The position numbers and the translations under genes were made by a program. Of a DNA stretch of 43,788 nt, positions 30,818-39,372 are shown piece after piece. Within the stretch, counting starts at the first letter, position 1; every line of letters begins with the position of its first letter. Where the stretch lies: the IMG/VR virus record IMGVR_UViG_3300045995_000051, positions 1 to 43,788 of that record. One strand, 5' to 3'. Origin of the DNA: a virus. The notes beneath the pieces were generated by a model. That model searched no databases, was not told the DNA's origin, and saw nothing but the letters and a program-made list of their open reading frames with translations.

Positions 30818-31111
30818 TTAGGCTTCCGGAGTTATATAGACATTCCCAGTACCAATTGCCAAGATAAATGCAATCTTGTATCCAGGGATAATTGGGATGA
30901 TTCGATACTGTTGATTTGCTAGAAGAATCTGATCTGTACCATCAGACACCGCGGTAGGATTAAGACCCATACGTACGAATGTGTTAGTGTCACAGACAAT
31001 GGTAACTTGAGAACAGTTAAGAGCGGTGGATTGCACAGAGGCAACACCTGTAACAACCTTTTGAGATTGTCCACCAGCAAGGATTTGATTCGAGATAACT
31101 ACACCAGCCAT
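30818..31111 (-). CDS. Beta-rich virion protein, 97 residues
   Basis: MAGVVISNQILAGGQSQKVV... with CDTNTFVRMGLNPTAV and IIPIIPGYKIAFILAIGTG; a small beta-barrel-like protein following an AAGGAAAT ribosome site. It lies directly downstream of the endolysin gene. The PGxKIAFI ending resembles its 100-residue neighbour, so the two may be diverged copies of one fold. The virion role is unknown. Confidence 0.63.
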   Translation of the reverse strand: MAGVVISNQILAGGQSQKVVTGVASVQSTALNCSQVTIVCDTNTFVRMGLNPTAVSDGTDQILLANQQYRIIPIIPGYKIAFILAIGTGNVYITPEA

Positions 31112-31123
31112 GATAGATTTCCT

Positions 31124-31603
31124 TTAAAGATGATTGCCAAATTGATCCGTTAAGCCCCGAGAGTAGGAGCCATCTGAGAGCAATGATAGAACTTGGTTAC
31201 GTTGTTTAGAACCGGGGAACGAGTTCCAAGAGATATGTACCCAAGTATGCTCGAGAATTAATTGGTCGAAACCAACAGTCTCCACTCGTTGCACCAACAA
31301 CTTTGCAATTTCCGTAGGAGTTCCAAATTGTGGAGCAATGAAATCAATCGCTTCTCCTTTCAGATGTTGTGAAGTATCTTTGGAACCTAAAGCACGGTTG
31401 AGAGCCAAGCACCGAATCCAGCTATCAATATGAATAGGACAGTTTCCCAATAGTGATCTAACACCTTCCATACGAACTGCTGTATACGATGCCGCCGTGA
31501 TAACTTCCGGAGAAGGTTTGGAGTTGTCGATTCCATTTCTAGATGCCGTTCCTGATAATGTAGCTTCTTCAAGAGTGAAATGTTCTGACAAGAGTATAGG
31601 CAT
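31124..31603 (-). CDS. Endolysin, M15-family peptidase
   Basis: The 159-residue protein has the zinc-peptidase signature H80-x6-D87 in SQHLKGEAIDFI and H123 in TWVHISW, matching the peptidase M15_3 D-Ala-D-Ala carboxypeptidase/endopeptidase family used as phage endolysins to cut peptidoglycan crosslinks. No signal peptide is visible, so it depends on a holin. Start MPILLSEHFTLEEA was chosen at 31603, just after the previous stop; an upstream Met at 31729 would add residues overlapping that gene. Confidence 0.82.
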   Translation of the reverse strand: MPILLSEHFTLEEATLSGTASRNGIDNSKPSPEVITAASYTAVRMEGVRSLLGNCPIHIDSWIRCLALNRALGSKDTSQHLKGEAIDFIAPQFGTPTEIAKLLVQRVETVGFDQLILEHTWVHISWNSFPGSKQRNQVLSLLSDGSYSRGLTDQFGNHL

Positions 31604-31604
31604 G

Positions 31605-32147
31605 TTATATAAGATCCGGTTTAAATATAAGCAATCCGGCTCCGATCGCATAGCCGATTTTTTGTGGGATAGTTCCAGCAGTAGGAGCAATTGTACCAGC
31701 TGTGTTTCCTGCATAATAAGTTTGTCCAATCGTTAGACCGCTAATTGCAGTACACAATCCACCCAACATAACTTCTCCGTAAGCTCCTGAAGTTACTCCC
31801 CCAGCGGTAGAGCACCAAGCATGAACAGGTTTACCAGCAGCAGTGGCGTTAGAGAGTCTTGCATTAAGAACTCCTGCATTGTTCCATAGATTAATCGTCT
31901 GGCCATAAGTGGCAGTATCTGAAAATAGGACATATAACCTCTGGGTGTTTTGTGCAAGAATTGTTTGAGTGGCCGGAGTCTGGGAATAGTAAGCAGGGTC
32001 AGCAGCTAGAGATCCAGTGTATGCATCCACAGCAAGAGTTAGGTTTCGGATTGCATTATATACCCTAGTGAACTCTGCAAAAAATAATGGATCAGGAGGA
32101 TCTGGAATGTTAGGTAGGCCAGTGTTAATAGAGGATTTGTAACTCAT
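31605..32147 (-). CDS. Small tail or fibre protein, 180 residues
   Basis: The N-terminal 50 residues (MSYKSSINTGLPNIPDPPDP..., FTRVYNAIRNLTLAVDAYTG) form a probable attachment helix. A beta-rich C-terminal domain includes GLTIGQTYYAGNTAGTI, a motif common in phage tail and fibre proteins. It overlaps the endolysin start region by one base gap. It is probably a minor tail component. Confidence 0.6.
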   Translation of the reverse strand: MSYKSSINTGLPNIPDPPDPLFFAEFTRVYNAIRNLTLAVDAYTGSLAADPAYYSQTPATQTILAQNTQRLYVLFSDTATYGQTINLWNNAGVLNARLSNATAAGKPVHAWCSTAGGVTSGAYGEVMLGGLCTAISGLTIGQTYYAGNTAGTIAPTAGTIPQKIGYAIGAGLLIFKPDLI

Positions 32148-32150
32148 ATC

Positions 32151-33728
32151 TTATCTCCGACCGTGGATGTGGAAAGCTAGAACAATTGATGAGAGGAAGA
32201 AACCGCCAACCAAAAGAATTGAATGGTTTATACCTGTCTTATGGATCTTATAAGTTCTCTGGAAATCTCCAGGAACTGAGGTTTCATAACCCTGATACCT
32301 TGTCATAGTATCCACAGTTCCACCAGTATCAGATACCATATCATACACAGTTGCAGATTGGGTAGAGTGAACTGATTGGATTGTTATCTCTTCCAAAGAT
32401 ATAAGTCTGGAGCGAACATATTGGAACTTACCCAAAAGAATCACACCATTAGAACTAGAAAATGTTACTGATGGATTCACTGTATAAATAGATCCATCCG
32501 CTTTCAAAAATGCTATCGACCTTCTAGGTGCATCAACTAATGTTGGATCTGGATACTCATATTCGAAACAAGCTACATGATCCACCTTAAGTTTCCCATA
32601 CCTTTTCTGGGTCATGTCATAGACAAGAGCATGAGTTAGGCCAGATACTCCATAAGAGAATATAAGATAGCGATCTGAGACAGAGGTAATTCTTTTATGC
32701 ATTGCACCAGTTAACTTTTGCTGCGAGAATGAGAGAGTGGACTCATCAAAATCCTCGAAATCAGATCCAGCAAGAAAGTCAGTTATCTCAGGGAATATAG
32801 TCTGGGTTGCAGTTGCCGTAACTGTTTGCATACCAGAGGTTGTATATGCATATTGATTACCAGTGTTGGCATCATAAGATACATAATCTTGGGTCGAGCA
32901 ACCACCAGAAGCCACAACCTCTTTAAAGTTAAATGGGTAGCGAGAGTTACCTGAGTAAACTCCAGAGACAATGTTAGATGCAGTATATACAGCAATACCA
33001 AATGTCGCTGGAACCACAATAGTTATGGGACCTCTAGCACCTTCCAAACGAATATTCGCTGCACCTGTTGAGAGAGATGGAGTAAAATCAACTGTATTGG
33101 TTGTGTAATTTATGTCAAGAACAGATGACCAATAGATAGATGATTCATCATAGGCAATCATGTACCCTTGATAGGTTGTGATTCCTTTAATATTTGCAGG
33201 TACGAGAGAAGTAAGAGTGACTGCAATTAATGTGTTAGTTGCTGAGTCGTACTTATAACAACCGATACCTGAAAAGAATATGTACGAGATTCCTTGCAAT
33301 GTTGCATAGGTGATAACTGTGCTGGAAGTATAAGGAACGCTGGTCGAAATTGCAGCCCAAGCCGTTCCTCCCACAGCAAAAGAGTAGTGAGTTCCTCCTT
33401 GCTGAGGAGCGAAGTAAAACTTAGGTCCATTGACTGTGGAAGAGATTGCATTAGATCTGAGGATTCTAGCATCGGTAAATCCTCCTGCTCCTGCTGCGGA
33501 TATAAGTTTTTCATAGCCAACTGAGTTAAATCCATATGGTGCAGGAAGTACGTTGTGGCAATAATAAATGATAGGCACACCAACATCTCGGTCAATATCC
33601 TCGGTTGAGACAAGAGAGCGATTAAATGTGTTATCAGGGCCAGGAGTTATAATAGTCCGGCCGTGGTAATCAGTTAGTAAGGGGAATGCCTTTGCAGACA
33701 AATTCCCACGATAGACTATTTGTGCCAT
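32151..33728 (-). CDS. Tail hub/stabilisation protein, 525 residues
   Basis: The protein is beta-rich throughout, with repeated short blades such as GTAWAAISTSVPYTSSTV, YIFFSGIGCYKYD and NSRYPFNFKEVVASGG, suggesting a propeller-like fold. Size and position, between the endolysin/tail genes and the tailspike module, fit a short-tail tubular or DNA-stabilising (P22 gp10-like) protein at the head-tail junction. That comparison is by context; no diagnostic motif was found. Confidence 0.6.
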   Translation of the reverse strand: MAQIVYRGNLSAKAFPLLTDYHGRTIITPGPDNTFNRSLVSTEDIDRDVGVPIIYYCHNVLPAPYGFNSVGYEKLISAAGAGGFTDARILRSNAISSTVNGPKFYFAPQQGGTHYSFAVGGTAWAAISTSVPYTSSTVITYATLQGISYIFFSGIGCYKYDSATNTLIAVTLTSLVPANIKGITTYQGYMIAYDESSIYWSSVLDINYTTNTVDFTPSLSTGAANIRLEGARGPITIVVPATFGIAVYTASNIVSGVYSGNSRYPFNFKEVVASGGCSTQDYVSYDANTGNQYAYTTSGMQTVTATATQTIFPEITDFLAGSDFEDFDESTLSFSQQKLTGAMHKRITSVSDRYLIFSYGVSGLTHALVYDMTQKRYGKLKVDHVACFEYEYPDPTLVDAPRRSIAFLKADGSIYTVNPSVTFSSSNGVILLGKFQYVRSRLISLEEITIQSVHSTQSATVYDMVSDTGGTVDTMTRYQGYETSVPGDFQRTYKIHKTGINHSILLVGGFFLSSIVLAFHIHGRR

Positions 33729-33730
33729 CT

Positions 33731-33925
33731 CTATTTTTTGTTAAGGGCTTGAGTAGTAACAAACCGCAAGCCATTTGATATGATACCTATTGCTAGGAGT
33801 GCATAAGACTGTTGGTCAGCCGTAAGGTTAAAGACTCCGATATAAGCATTGACTAAACCGAGTAGGCTTAATGCAGTGCTGAACAAAACGGTTTTGGATT
33901 TGGCTAATTGGATTAGAGTTGGCAT
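33731..33925 (-). CDS. Small two-span membrane protein (holin-like), copy A
   Basis: The 64-residue protein MPTLIQLAKSKTVLFS... has two hydrophobic spans (about residues 13-32 and 41-54) joined by a loop. It is identical at 31 of 64 positions to the 64-residue protein at 35548-35742, including the ends MPT-IQL-KS-TV and VTTQ. Both lie just downstream of a tailspike gene. The form suggests a small holin or a membrane partner of the tailspike. Confidence 0.72.
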   Translation of the reverse strand: MPTLIQLAKSKTVLFSTALSLLGLVNAYIGVFNLTADQQSYALLAIGIISNGLRFVTTQALNKK

Positions 33926-33944
33926 GATTTATATTTCCTCTGTA

Positions 33945-35546
33945 TTAACTTATAAAATAACTTCCAGATACTGTGAGTAAATTAACTTGTGTATCCATGG
34001 GTACACTATTATAAGCACTTCCATTTATATTCATAAGTAGTTCTACGCTAGAGTTACTTGTCATTCTTGCCACAAGCTGACCAGCAGAGTATGTCAAATT
34101 ATAACTAACGACACTTAACGCAGCTCCCGCAGAGTTTGCCTCTGAATACGGCAATCCAGCAACTAACAAGTTTCCGGTACCTGTATGAGCAGTCCATGCT
34201 AAATTGAGTGTAAAAGTAACAACTCTGCCTTGTCGTGTATAACTTCCAGTTTGCATTGTATAAGTACCCGCTCCCGCCACAGTCGATCCAGCTATAGTAG
34301 GTATAAAAGTACCTTCTTGATACGCAAGATTTATCTTTGGTCTAGCTGCAAGGACCGGAGTTCCAGAGCCTCCCATATTTCTAACAGTAATCTGAGAGCT
34401 ATCCAAGACATTTCCGCTTGACCATACATTTTGAGCAAATGTCGTTGACAGGTTAAGACCTATAATATCTATATCTGCTACTGTCTGGTATCCAGCATCA
34501 ATAACATAAGCACCTGTCCAGGAGTAATTATGTAGGCTTAGTACTTTATACGCGGAATAGGCAGAGGTTATAACATTCTGTGTTTGTGATCCCTCAATGT
34601 ATAAGTTATCGAATAGTGTTCCATAGGAATTTACTAGAAAAACAGAATCTTGCCAGTATTGCAAAATGACATTAATTAAATGCCCATTTGAACCAATGCC
34701 ATTAGCTCCAGCAAGAATAACTCCTTTACTACTTTGATTATGTGTGGAGTTATTGAGCCAATAAACAGTTCCCATATTTACATTAGACGCCATCCAAGAT
34801 GGAATGTTTCCAGCGGGTATCGATAGACTTGATGGGGATATTACTTTTGTAAACTCACCATCTACACTTATACCATTATTGGCGTTGTAGCCTAACAACC
34901 CATAATAATTAGAGTCGCAAGTGATGTTCTTTATCCGAGTGCCAAAGCAAGTATTTAACTGCACTCCAACACCAAATCCAAGAATAGTTACATTCTCAAT
35001 TAAAGCATTTGGACACCCGACTAATCGGATACAGCCGTAAGGAACATAGGTTTGAAGAGGATTATTAGCATCAATGATTACTAAGTTTTTAATGGCAATG
35101 CCATCTGTCTCAGTAAAGCTACCTGCGCCTGTAACACCTACTTGATCACTGACATATGCGTTGTACGCAACCCGAGTTGTACTATTATTTGGTGTAAAAG
35201 TATTAGTGTCTATTGCCCACTGGTTAATGTTTGCACCAAAATCACACCATAGTATTGAAGATTTAGTGTTATTACCGAGGTAGGGAAACCCAGATGACCA
35301 ATCTCCTTCAATAACTAAATTATAACCTATATATAGACCAGAGGTTATACGGTATTTACCAGAAGGAAAATATAATCTGCCTCCACCAGTCCCTTTTGAG
35401 GTACTAGTCTGAGCACAGATATAGTTAATAGCTGCTTGAATGGCAAGAGTATCATCTGTTACGCCGTCGCCTACCGCACCAAAATCTGCTTTAACATCGA
35501 GCGATAAATCATTCAGTTTCGTTTTGTTTTTAAGTGCCTTGCTCAT
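33945..35546 (-). CDS. Tailspike A with pectate-lyase-type beta-helix, 533 residues
   Basis: Near the N-terminus VKADFGAVGDGVTDDTLAIQ and LYFPSGKYRIT mark the pectate-lyase-superfamily fold of phage tailspikes, which bind or cleave host surface polysaccharide. The C-terminal module GSYTRQGRVVTFTLNLAW...HTGTGNLLVAGLPYSE is a common tailspike end, often used in trimerisation or binding. The N-terminal anchor is very short (about 18 residues), so it probably attaches to the virion through another protein, perhaps tailspike B. Its stop precedes copy A of the small membrane protein. Confidence 0.82.
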   Translation of the reverse strand: MSKALKNKTKLNDLSLDVKADFGAVGDGVTDDTLAIQAAINYICAQTSTSKGTGGGRLYFPSGKYRITSGLYIGYNLVIEGDWSSGFPYLGNNTKSSILWCDFGANINQWAIDTNTFTPNNSTTRVAYNAYVSDQVGVTGAGSFTETDGIAIKNLVIIDANNPLQTYVPYGCIRLVGCPNALIENVTILGFGVGVQLNTCFGTRIKNITCDSNYYGLLGYNANNGISVDGEFTKVISPSSLSIPAGNIPSWMASNVNMGTVYWLNNSTHNQSSKGVILAGANGIGSNGHLINVILQYWQDSVFLVNSYGTLFDNLYIEGSQTQNVITSAYSAYKVLSLHNYSWTGAYVIDAGYQTVADIDIIGLNLSTTFAQNVWSSGNVLDSSQITVRNMGGSGTPVLAARPKINLAYQEGTFIPTIAGSTVAGAGTYTMQTGSYTRQGRVVTFTLNLAWTAHTGTGNLLVAGLPYSEANSAGAALSVVSYNLTYSAGQLVARMTSNSSVELLMNINGSAYNSVPMDTQVNLLTVSGSYFIS

Positions 35547-35547
35547 A

Positions 35548-35742
35548 TTATTTCTCCGATATAGGTTGAGTGGTGACGATACGCAAGACTGTTACAATAA
35601 CTGAGATTGCTATTCCTGCGTACATTTGTTGTATTTGAGTTAGAGGCAATAGGCCAACGTAACCCTGTGCCACTGAGAGAGTAGCAAGCAGGATTGCGAA
35701 TACAACTGTGCGTGATTTTAGGAGTTGGATAATAGTGGGCAT
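35548..35742 (-). CDS. Small two-span membrane protein (holin-like), copy B
   Basis: A paralogue of the 64-residue protein at 33731-33925, same length, 31 of 64 residues identical. MPTIIQLLKSRTVVFA... and VLRIVTTQPISEK flank two hydrophobic spans. Start at 35742 was chosen because it restores the same length as copy A; a Met at 35802 would add 20 residues. It follows tailspike B, exactly as copy A follows tailspike A. Confidence 0.72.
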   Translation of the reverse strand: MPTIIQLLKSRTVVFAILLATLSVAQGYVGLLPLTQIQQMYAGIAISVIVTVLRIVTTQPISEK

Positions 35743-35755
35743 GGTAGTTCCTAAG

Positions 35756-38179
35756 TTAATAAAATTTAAATCCACCAAGTTTCCAACGCTGTGCAGCGGC
35801 ATTTTGTGTAAATCTAATTCCTACAAGATTAGCATTGTTAAGTGCAAATGGAATAATTATTTCATTCCTTGTCCAGCCTAAGGCAGCGGTATTATTATAG
35901 GGAATATTTCCAGCATACCCTCCAACAATAGTACAGTCACACAGAGTAACTGCCCCAAGAAATCCTGCACCAGAACTGTCTAGGTATAAAGCAGTTATCG
36001 AGCCATTGAAATTTCCAGTAGCCGCAATAGTTTTTTGCCACCATTCAAATATCATATGTCCTTGCATAGCAGGACCAGTAGGACCAGCAGCAGGATATAG
36101 GTAGAGATTATTCTGCCCAGCACCAGATATCATGTCAATGCACTGTACAAAAGGTATAGGCGTGTCAGGCAATGTAGGTGAAGTAGCTACGTCTGTTTGT
36201 ACTAAAATACTTGTACCTGCAACACTTACCTGATATGTGGCAGCGGGTGGTACAGCACCAATACCTGCTGCGGGAAGAAGTAATAGATTTGGTTGTAAAC
36301 TAACAGGAGAACTGTCTAAAGGGATATACCCATAATTAGCATCAATTGTGGTGCAACCAGAGAATCTAACATTGCACTGAGTTGAGTATCCAGTATCTCC
36401 ATGAAACATAGATGGAATATTTTGATTCTCAAATGTACAATTAGTAAATCTAAAAATCCACCCAATAGCAGTATGTGTATTTATAAGTCCAATATCAGGT
36501 GCGTAAGCGGACTTATAAAAATTCATTGAGTTAGCTTTAAATACTCCATACGAGGTATTTTCTATCTCTATAAAAGCGGTGGTAGCATCATTCCAATAGT
36601 TATTATTCCAGCCATCAATTATATATCTTCCTCCGTTAAACCCAAAGAAATTAGTACAAGCCGCCTCTACATTGCAGCCTGTAATCATCATAGTTGGAGT
36701 AAGTTGCCCAAACTTACCAGCGGCAAGGTCAGTAGCGAACGTACCTGAGGTATGTGCGGTATAGCAATAGTAGTTTTTATCTTGGTATCCTGTTGGCCCC
36801 TTCACAATATCATTTACCGCATATGCAGTAGTGGTAGTCCAAGTTCCTCTAGTTGCTGCTAAACCATTAACCACGGCATAACCTAAGGAAGTCTGGGCCT
36901 TAACAAACTCACAATCATGAAAGTGAACATTTCCAAGACAATTCTGTATACCTACTGAATTTAAATAGCTAAATACGCCAGCATGATGTAAATCCCATTC
37001 GTATTTCTGACAGTCAACAGTCATCCCAATAATGTGAATAAATCCATTAGGTTGGTAGTTATAAAAACAAATCTGAACATCTCTGAATTCTCCTCCTATA
37101 ATTGTATTTTCACTTACCGGATTATTAATGGGAGTAGACGAGACTAGAGTTCCTATGAGGACACCAATTATTGAGTTATATACTCCTAGGTTAGTCCAAG
37201 TAGATCTGCCACAATACGAAGTTAGTGTGCTAGAATAAATCTGAACGGCCGCTGTATAATTAAGATTGTAATTACTAGTTACTCTTAAGTTATTATAAAT
37301 ACCTTGAGTGGCTGTAAATCTAACAACTGCTACTGTTGCTACTGTGGCATTACCCACTAGCATTGCATTATTAAAATCTACTCGTTGCCCACCAATAGAA
37401 AATGTGATAGATGAAACAGAATAACTTCCTGGTGGAAATATTACATAGTTACTAGCAGCTAGAGCCAGCGTAATAGCAATAGTGTCATCAGTCGTTCCAT
37501 CACCCTTAGCCCCGAAATCCTTCACGCTCACTGATTCCTGAAGCTTAAGCTGGTTGGTTCTAGTAACTGCGCCAGTATAAGGTTGTACAAAAGAATTAGC
37601 AGATAAGCTAGAGATTACCCAACCATCTTCAGCACCAGCTGTTGCTTTAGGAGTTGCAACACAAGTATATCCAGCACCAACAACCAAGTTAGTAGAAGCT
37701 GGACAGATAAGTGCAGAACCATTGGTGAGAATTACAACATCCGTGAATCGGAGAAATATAGGGCCATTGAAATTAGTCCCAAGAGAGTTGATTGTACCTG
37801 CTCCAACCACTCTGATAAAATTAGTGGAAGCTCCGCCAATATCAGTAGTGGTTGCAACTGCAATATCTACTTCCGCATTGTTGATTGTAGGTTGGAGAAT
37901 GTCTACAAGATTAACAATTCCTAAACATTCGATCTCGTCACCGAGAGTTGCCGCTGTTGTAAGAGTTACCGAAGAAGAGGAGGTTTCTAGGTAATCATAA
38001 CCAACTTCCAACAACAAGCCATTCATAAACAACTTTAGGGCATTAGCGCCCGAAGTGTATGTGAATGTTGTTAATGTAATTAGAGTCTGACCACCCACCA
38101 ATGTAAATCTCTCAGTAACAGTTCCATTTCCTGTTGCTGCATAGGTAGTAGATCCTGGGTTCCAAATAGAAGCTGTCAT
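35756..38179 (-). CDS. Tailspike B with virion-attachment domain and beta-helix, 807 residues
   Basis: The first ~215 residues form an N-terminal attachment region (GNGTVTERFTLVGGQTLITL..., then VVGAGTINSLGTNFNGPIFL), followed by VSVKDFGAKGDGTTDDTIAI and YVIFPPGSYSVSS, the pectate-lyase-like core start also seen in tailspike A. The middle is a long beta-helix. It is the first of the two tailspikes and has the anchor that A lacks, so the two may form a branched receptor-binding complex. The substrate cannot be read from the sequence. Confidence 0.85.
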   Translation of the reverse strand: MTASIWNPGSTTYAATGNGTVTERFTLVGGQTLITLTTFTYTSGANALKLFMNGLLLEVGYDYLETSSSSVTLTTAATLGDEIECLGIVNLVDILQPTINNAEVDIAVATTTDIGGASTNFIRVVGAGTINSLGTNFNGPIFLRFTDVVILTNGSALICPASTNLVVGAGYTCVATPKATAGAEDGWVISSLSANSFVQPYTGAVTRTNQLKLQESVSVKDFGAKGDGTTDDTIAITLALAASNYVIFPPGSYSVSSITFSIGGQRVDFNNAMLVGNATVATVAVVRFTATQGIYNNLRVTSNYNLNYTAAVQIYSSTLTSYCGRSTWTNLGVYNSIIGVLIGTLVSSTPINNPVSENTIIGGEFRDVQICFYNYQPNGFIHIIGMTVDCQKYEWDLHHAGVFSYLNSVGIQNCLGNVHFHDCEFVKAQTSLGYAVVNGLAATRGTWTTTTAYAVNDIVKGPTGYQDKNYYCYTAHTSGTFATDLAAGKFGQLTPTMMITGCNVEAACTNFFGFNGGRYIIDGWNNNYWNDATTAFIEIENTSYGVFKANSMNFYKSAYAPDIGLINTHTAIGWIFRFTNCTFENQNIPSMFHGDTGYSTQCNVRFSGCTTIDANYGYIPLDSSPVSLQPNLLLLPAAGIGAVPPAATYQVSVAGTSILVQTDVATSPTLPDTPIPFVQCIDMISGAGQNNLYLYPAAGPTGPAMQGHMIFEWWQKTIAATGNFNGSITALYLDSSGAGFLGAVTLCDCTIVGGYAGNIPYNNTAALGWTRNEIIIPFALNNANLVGIRFTQNAAAQRWKLGGFKFY

Positions 38180-38182
38180 AAA

Positions 38183-38776
38183 TTAGAGTCCTAGTCCAGT
38201 AGTTGCATGTTGTACTAACCGTTGCATTTCTTCTGCAACCATCCCACGATAAATCGGAACTTGTTCATCGTATCCGATTGTCTTAAATATAATTGCCGCT
38301 GCCTCATAGGTTATGGCGAATGGATGATCGTTGGCAATCCAAGAACTAAAGCCAGCAGAAGTTACATCTGGATTCTTATAATAACCTACGAAGAAGTACT
38401 TGAGTTGTGCGAGGGTCCGGATTTGAACTTCGGCGCCAGCAACATAAAATACATTGACTCGATTTGCGCCGTAGGCATCGATTACTTTCTCAGGGATTAT
38501 GTAATCTAAAATGGTTCCTTGTGCCCCACTAGAATCAGAGCAGCGAATATATCTGGGTTTGCGCCAGAGAGGAAAGATCTGTTTGTAATCTAGTGTCTGA
38601 TAATAGTCAGCAGTTGAGAACTGGATAGATGCTTCAGTGAAGTCTTTAATCCAATCATCAAACTGGTGAGCTTTTAATGTTGCTGCTTTAACAGCCAAGT
38701 TAGTCTCATTCACCAGATCGGGCCGATTGGTGAGAGTCATTACATCGGATACAATACTGGCGAATGAGGTAGACAT
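38183..38776 (-). CDS. Head-tail adaptor, 197 residues
   Basis: Starts MSTSFASIVSDVMTLTNRPDL, a pattern (xxIVxxVxxxTxRPDL) frequent in adaptor proteins that bind beneath the portal in short-tailed phages. The C-terminus is helical. It lies between the 147-residue capsid-neighbour gene and tailspike B. Function is from pattern and gene order. Confidence 0.7.
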   Translation of the reverse strand: MSTSFASIVSDVMTLTNRPDLVNETNLAVKAATLKAHQFDDWIKDFTEASIQFSTADYYQTLDYKQIFPLWRKPRYIRCSDSSGAQGTILDYIIPEKVIDAYGANRVNVFYVAGAEVQIRTLAQLKYFFVGYYKNPDVTSAGFSSWIANDHPFAITYEAAAIIFKTIGYDEQVPIYRGMVAEEMQRLVQHATTGLGL

Positions 38777-38782
38777 TAGATT

Positions 38783-39226
38783 TTATTTCTTAGAGGTGGC
38801 AAGAACAATAGGTTTATTCACAGCACCACTCGGTGGGATAACTGTTTGTGCAGCAGTTGCTTGCGCTTCAGAAGCTGCTTGCAAACCATTGATTGAATGA
38901 GAGTTGGCAATTCCTTCTAACTTACCTTGAGGAGTGGAACCCATATCCCGCAATGGATCACCCATCGCACGCAACTTAGCTACCTCTTCAGCACGGATTG
39001 TAGCTCGGAGAACCGCGATTGGATCTAACATCTCCGAATCCAGAACTCGTTGAGTTGGATCAATATAGAAATTAGGGTGGCCGTTTTCACATTCAGTTGT
39101 GAGTTCTTCAATTTCATTCTTAGCTGCGGTAGCATAAATGCCACCCATAAAATGAACAACTTTACCAGTTTTGAACACATAGCCCATCGTGGGCGCGCGA
39201 GATTTAAATACAGACAATTCAGACAT
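38783..39226 (-). CDS. Unknown structural-module protein, 147 residues
   Basis: MSELSVFKSRAPTMGYVFK... with KVVHFMGGIYATAAKNEI, then a helical part with Ala/Arg-rich RATIRAEEVAKLRAMGD and a disordered C-terminus. Its N-terminal motif (a strand pair ending in GGIYATA) suggests a small head-completion protein. It is preceded by the capsid terminator and followed by the adaptor. No catalytic motif is seen. Confidence 0.6.
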   Translation of the reverse strand: MSELSVFKSRAPTMGYVFKTGKVVHFMGGIYATAAKNEIEELTTECENGHPNFYIDPTQRVLDSEMLDPIAVLRATIRAEEVAKLRAMGDPLRDMGSTPQGKLEGIANSHSINGLQAASEAQATAAQTVIPPSGAVNKPIVLATSKK

Positions 39227-39334
39227 TTCGATTTCCTATTTGGTGGAATGAGCAAGGGTAGTAACATAGGTTTTAGTGGACAGCAAAACCATTGTAATAA
39301 AAACTGCACCCTTCTCCACCAGGAGAAAAGAATG

Positions 39335-39361
39335 CCTCCACAAGCATTGCACTAGTGGAGG
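39335..39361 (-). terminator. Hairpin after the capsid gene (partial terminator)
   Basis: CCTCCAC (39335-39341) pairs with GTGGAGG (39355-39361) around 13 bases. In transcription direction the stem is followed by a T-rich run (ATTCTTTTCTC). It starts 12 bases after the capsid stop, inside a 146-base gap. A second small hairpin (TTCTCC/GGAGAA, 39312-39327) follows. It probably raises capsid over downstream expression. Confidence 0.6.
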
Positions 39362-39372
39362 ACTTATGGAGA

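Noticed and set aside
33945-38179. Diversity-generating retroelement acting on the tailspikes
   Set aside because: No reverse transcriptase gene and no template/variable repeat pair were seen.
38401-38440. tRNA T-arm-like string (GTTCAAATCCGG on the minus strand)
   Set aside because: It lies inside the head-tail adaptor reading frame and no matching acceptor, D or anticodon arms could be found around it.
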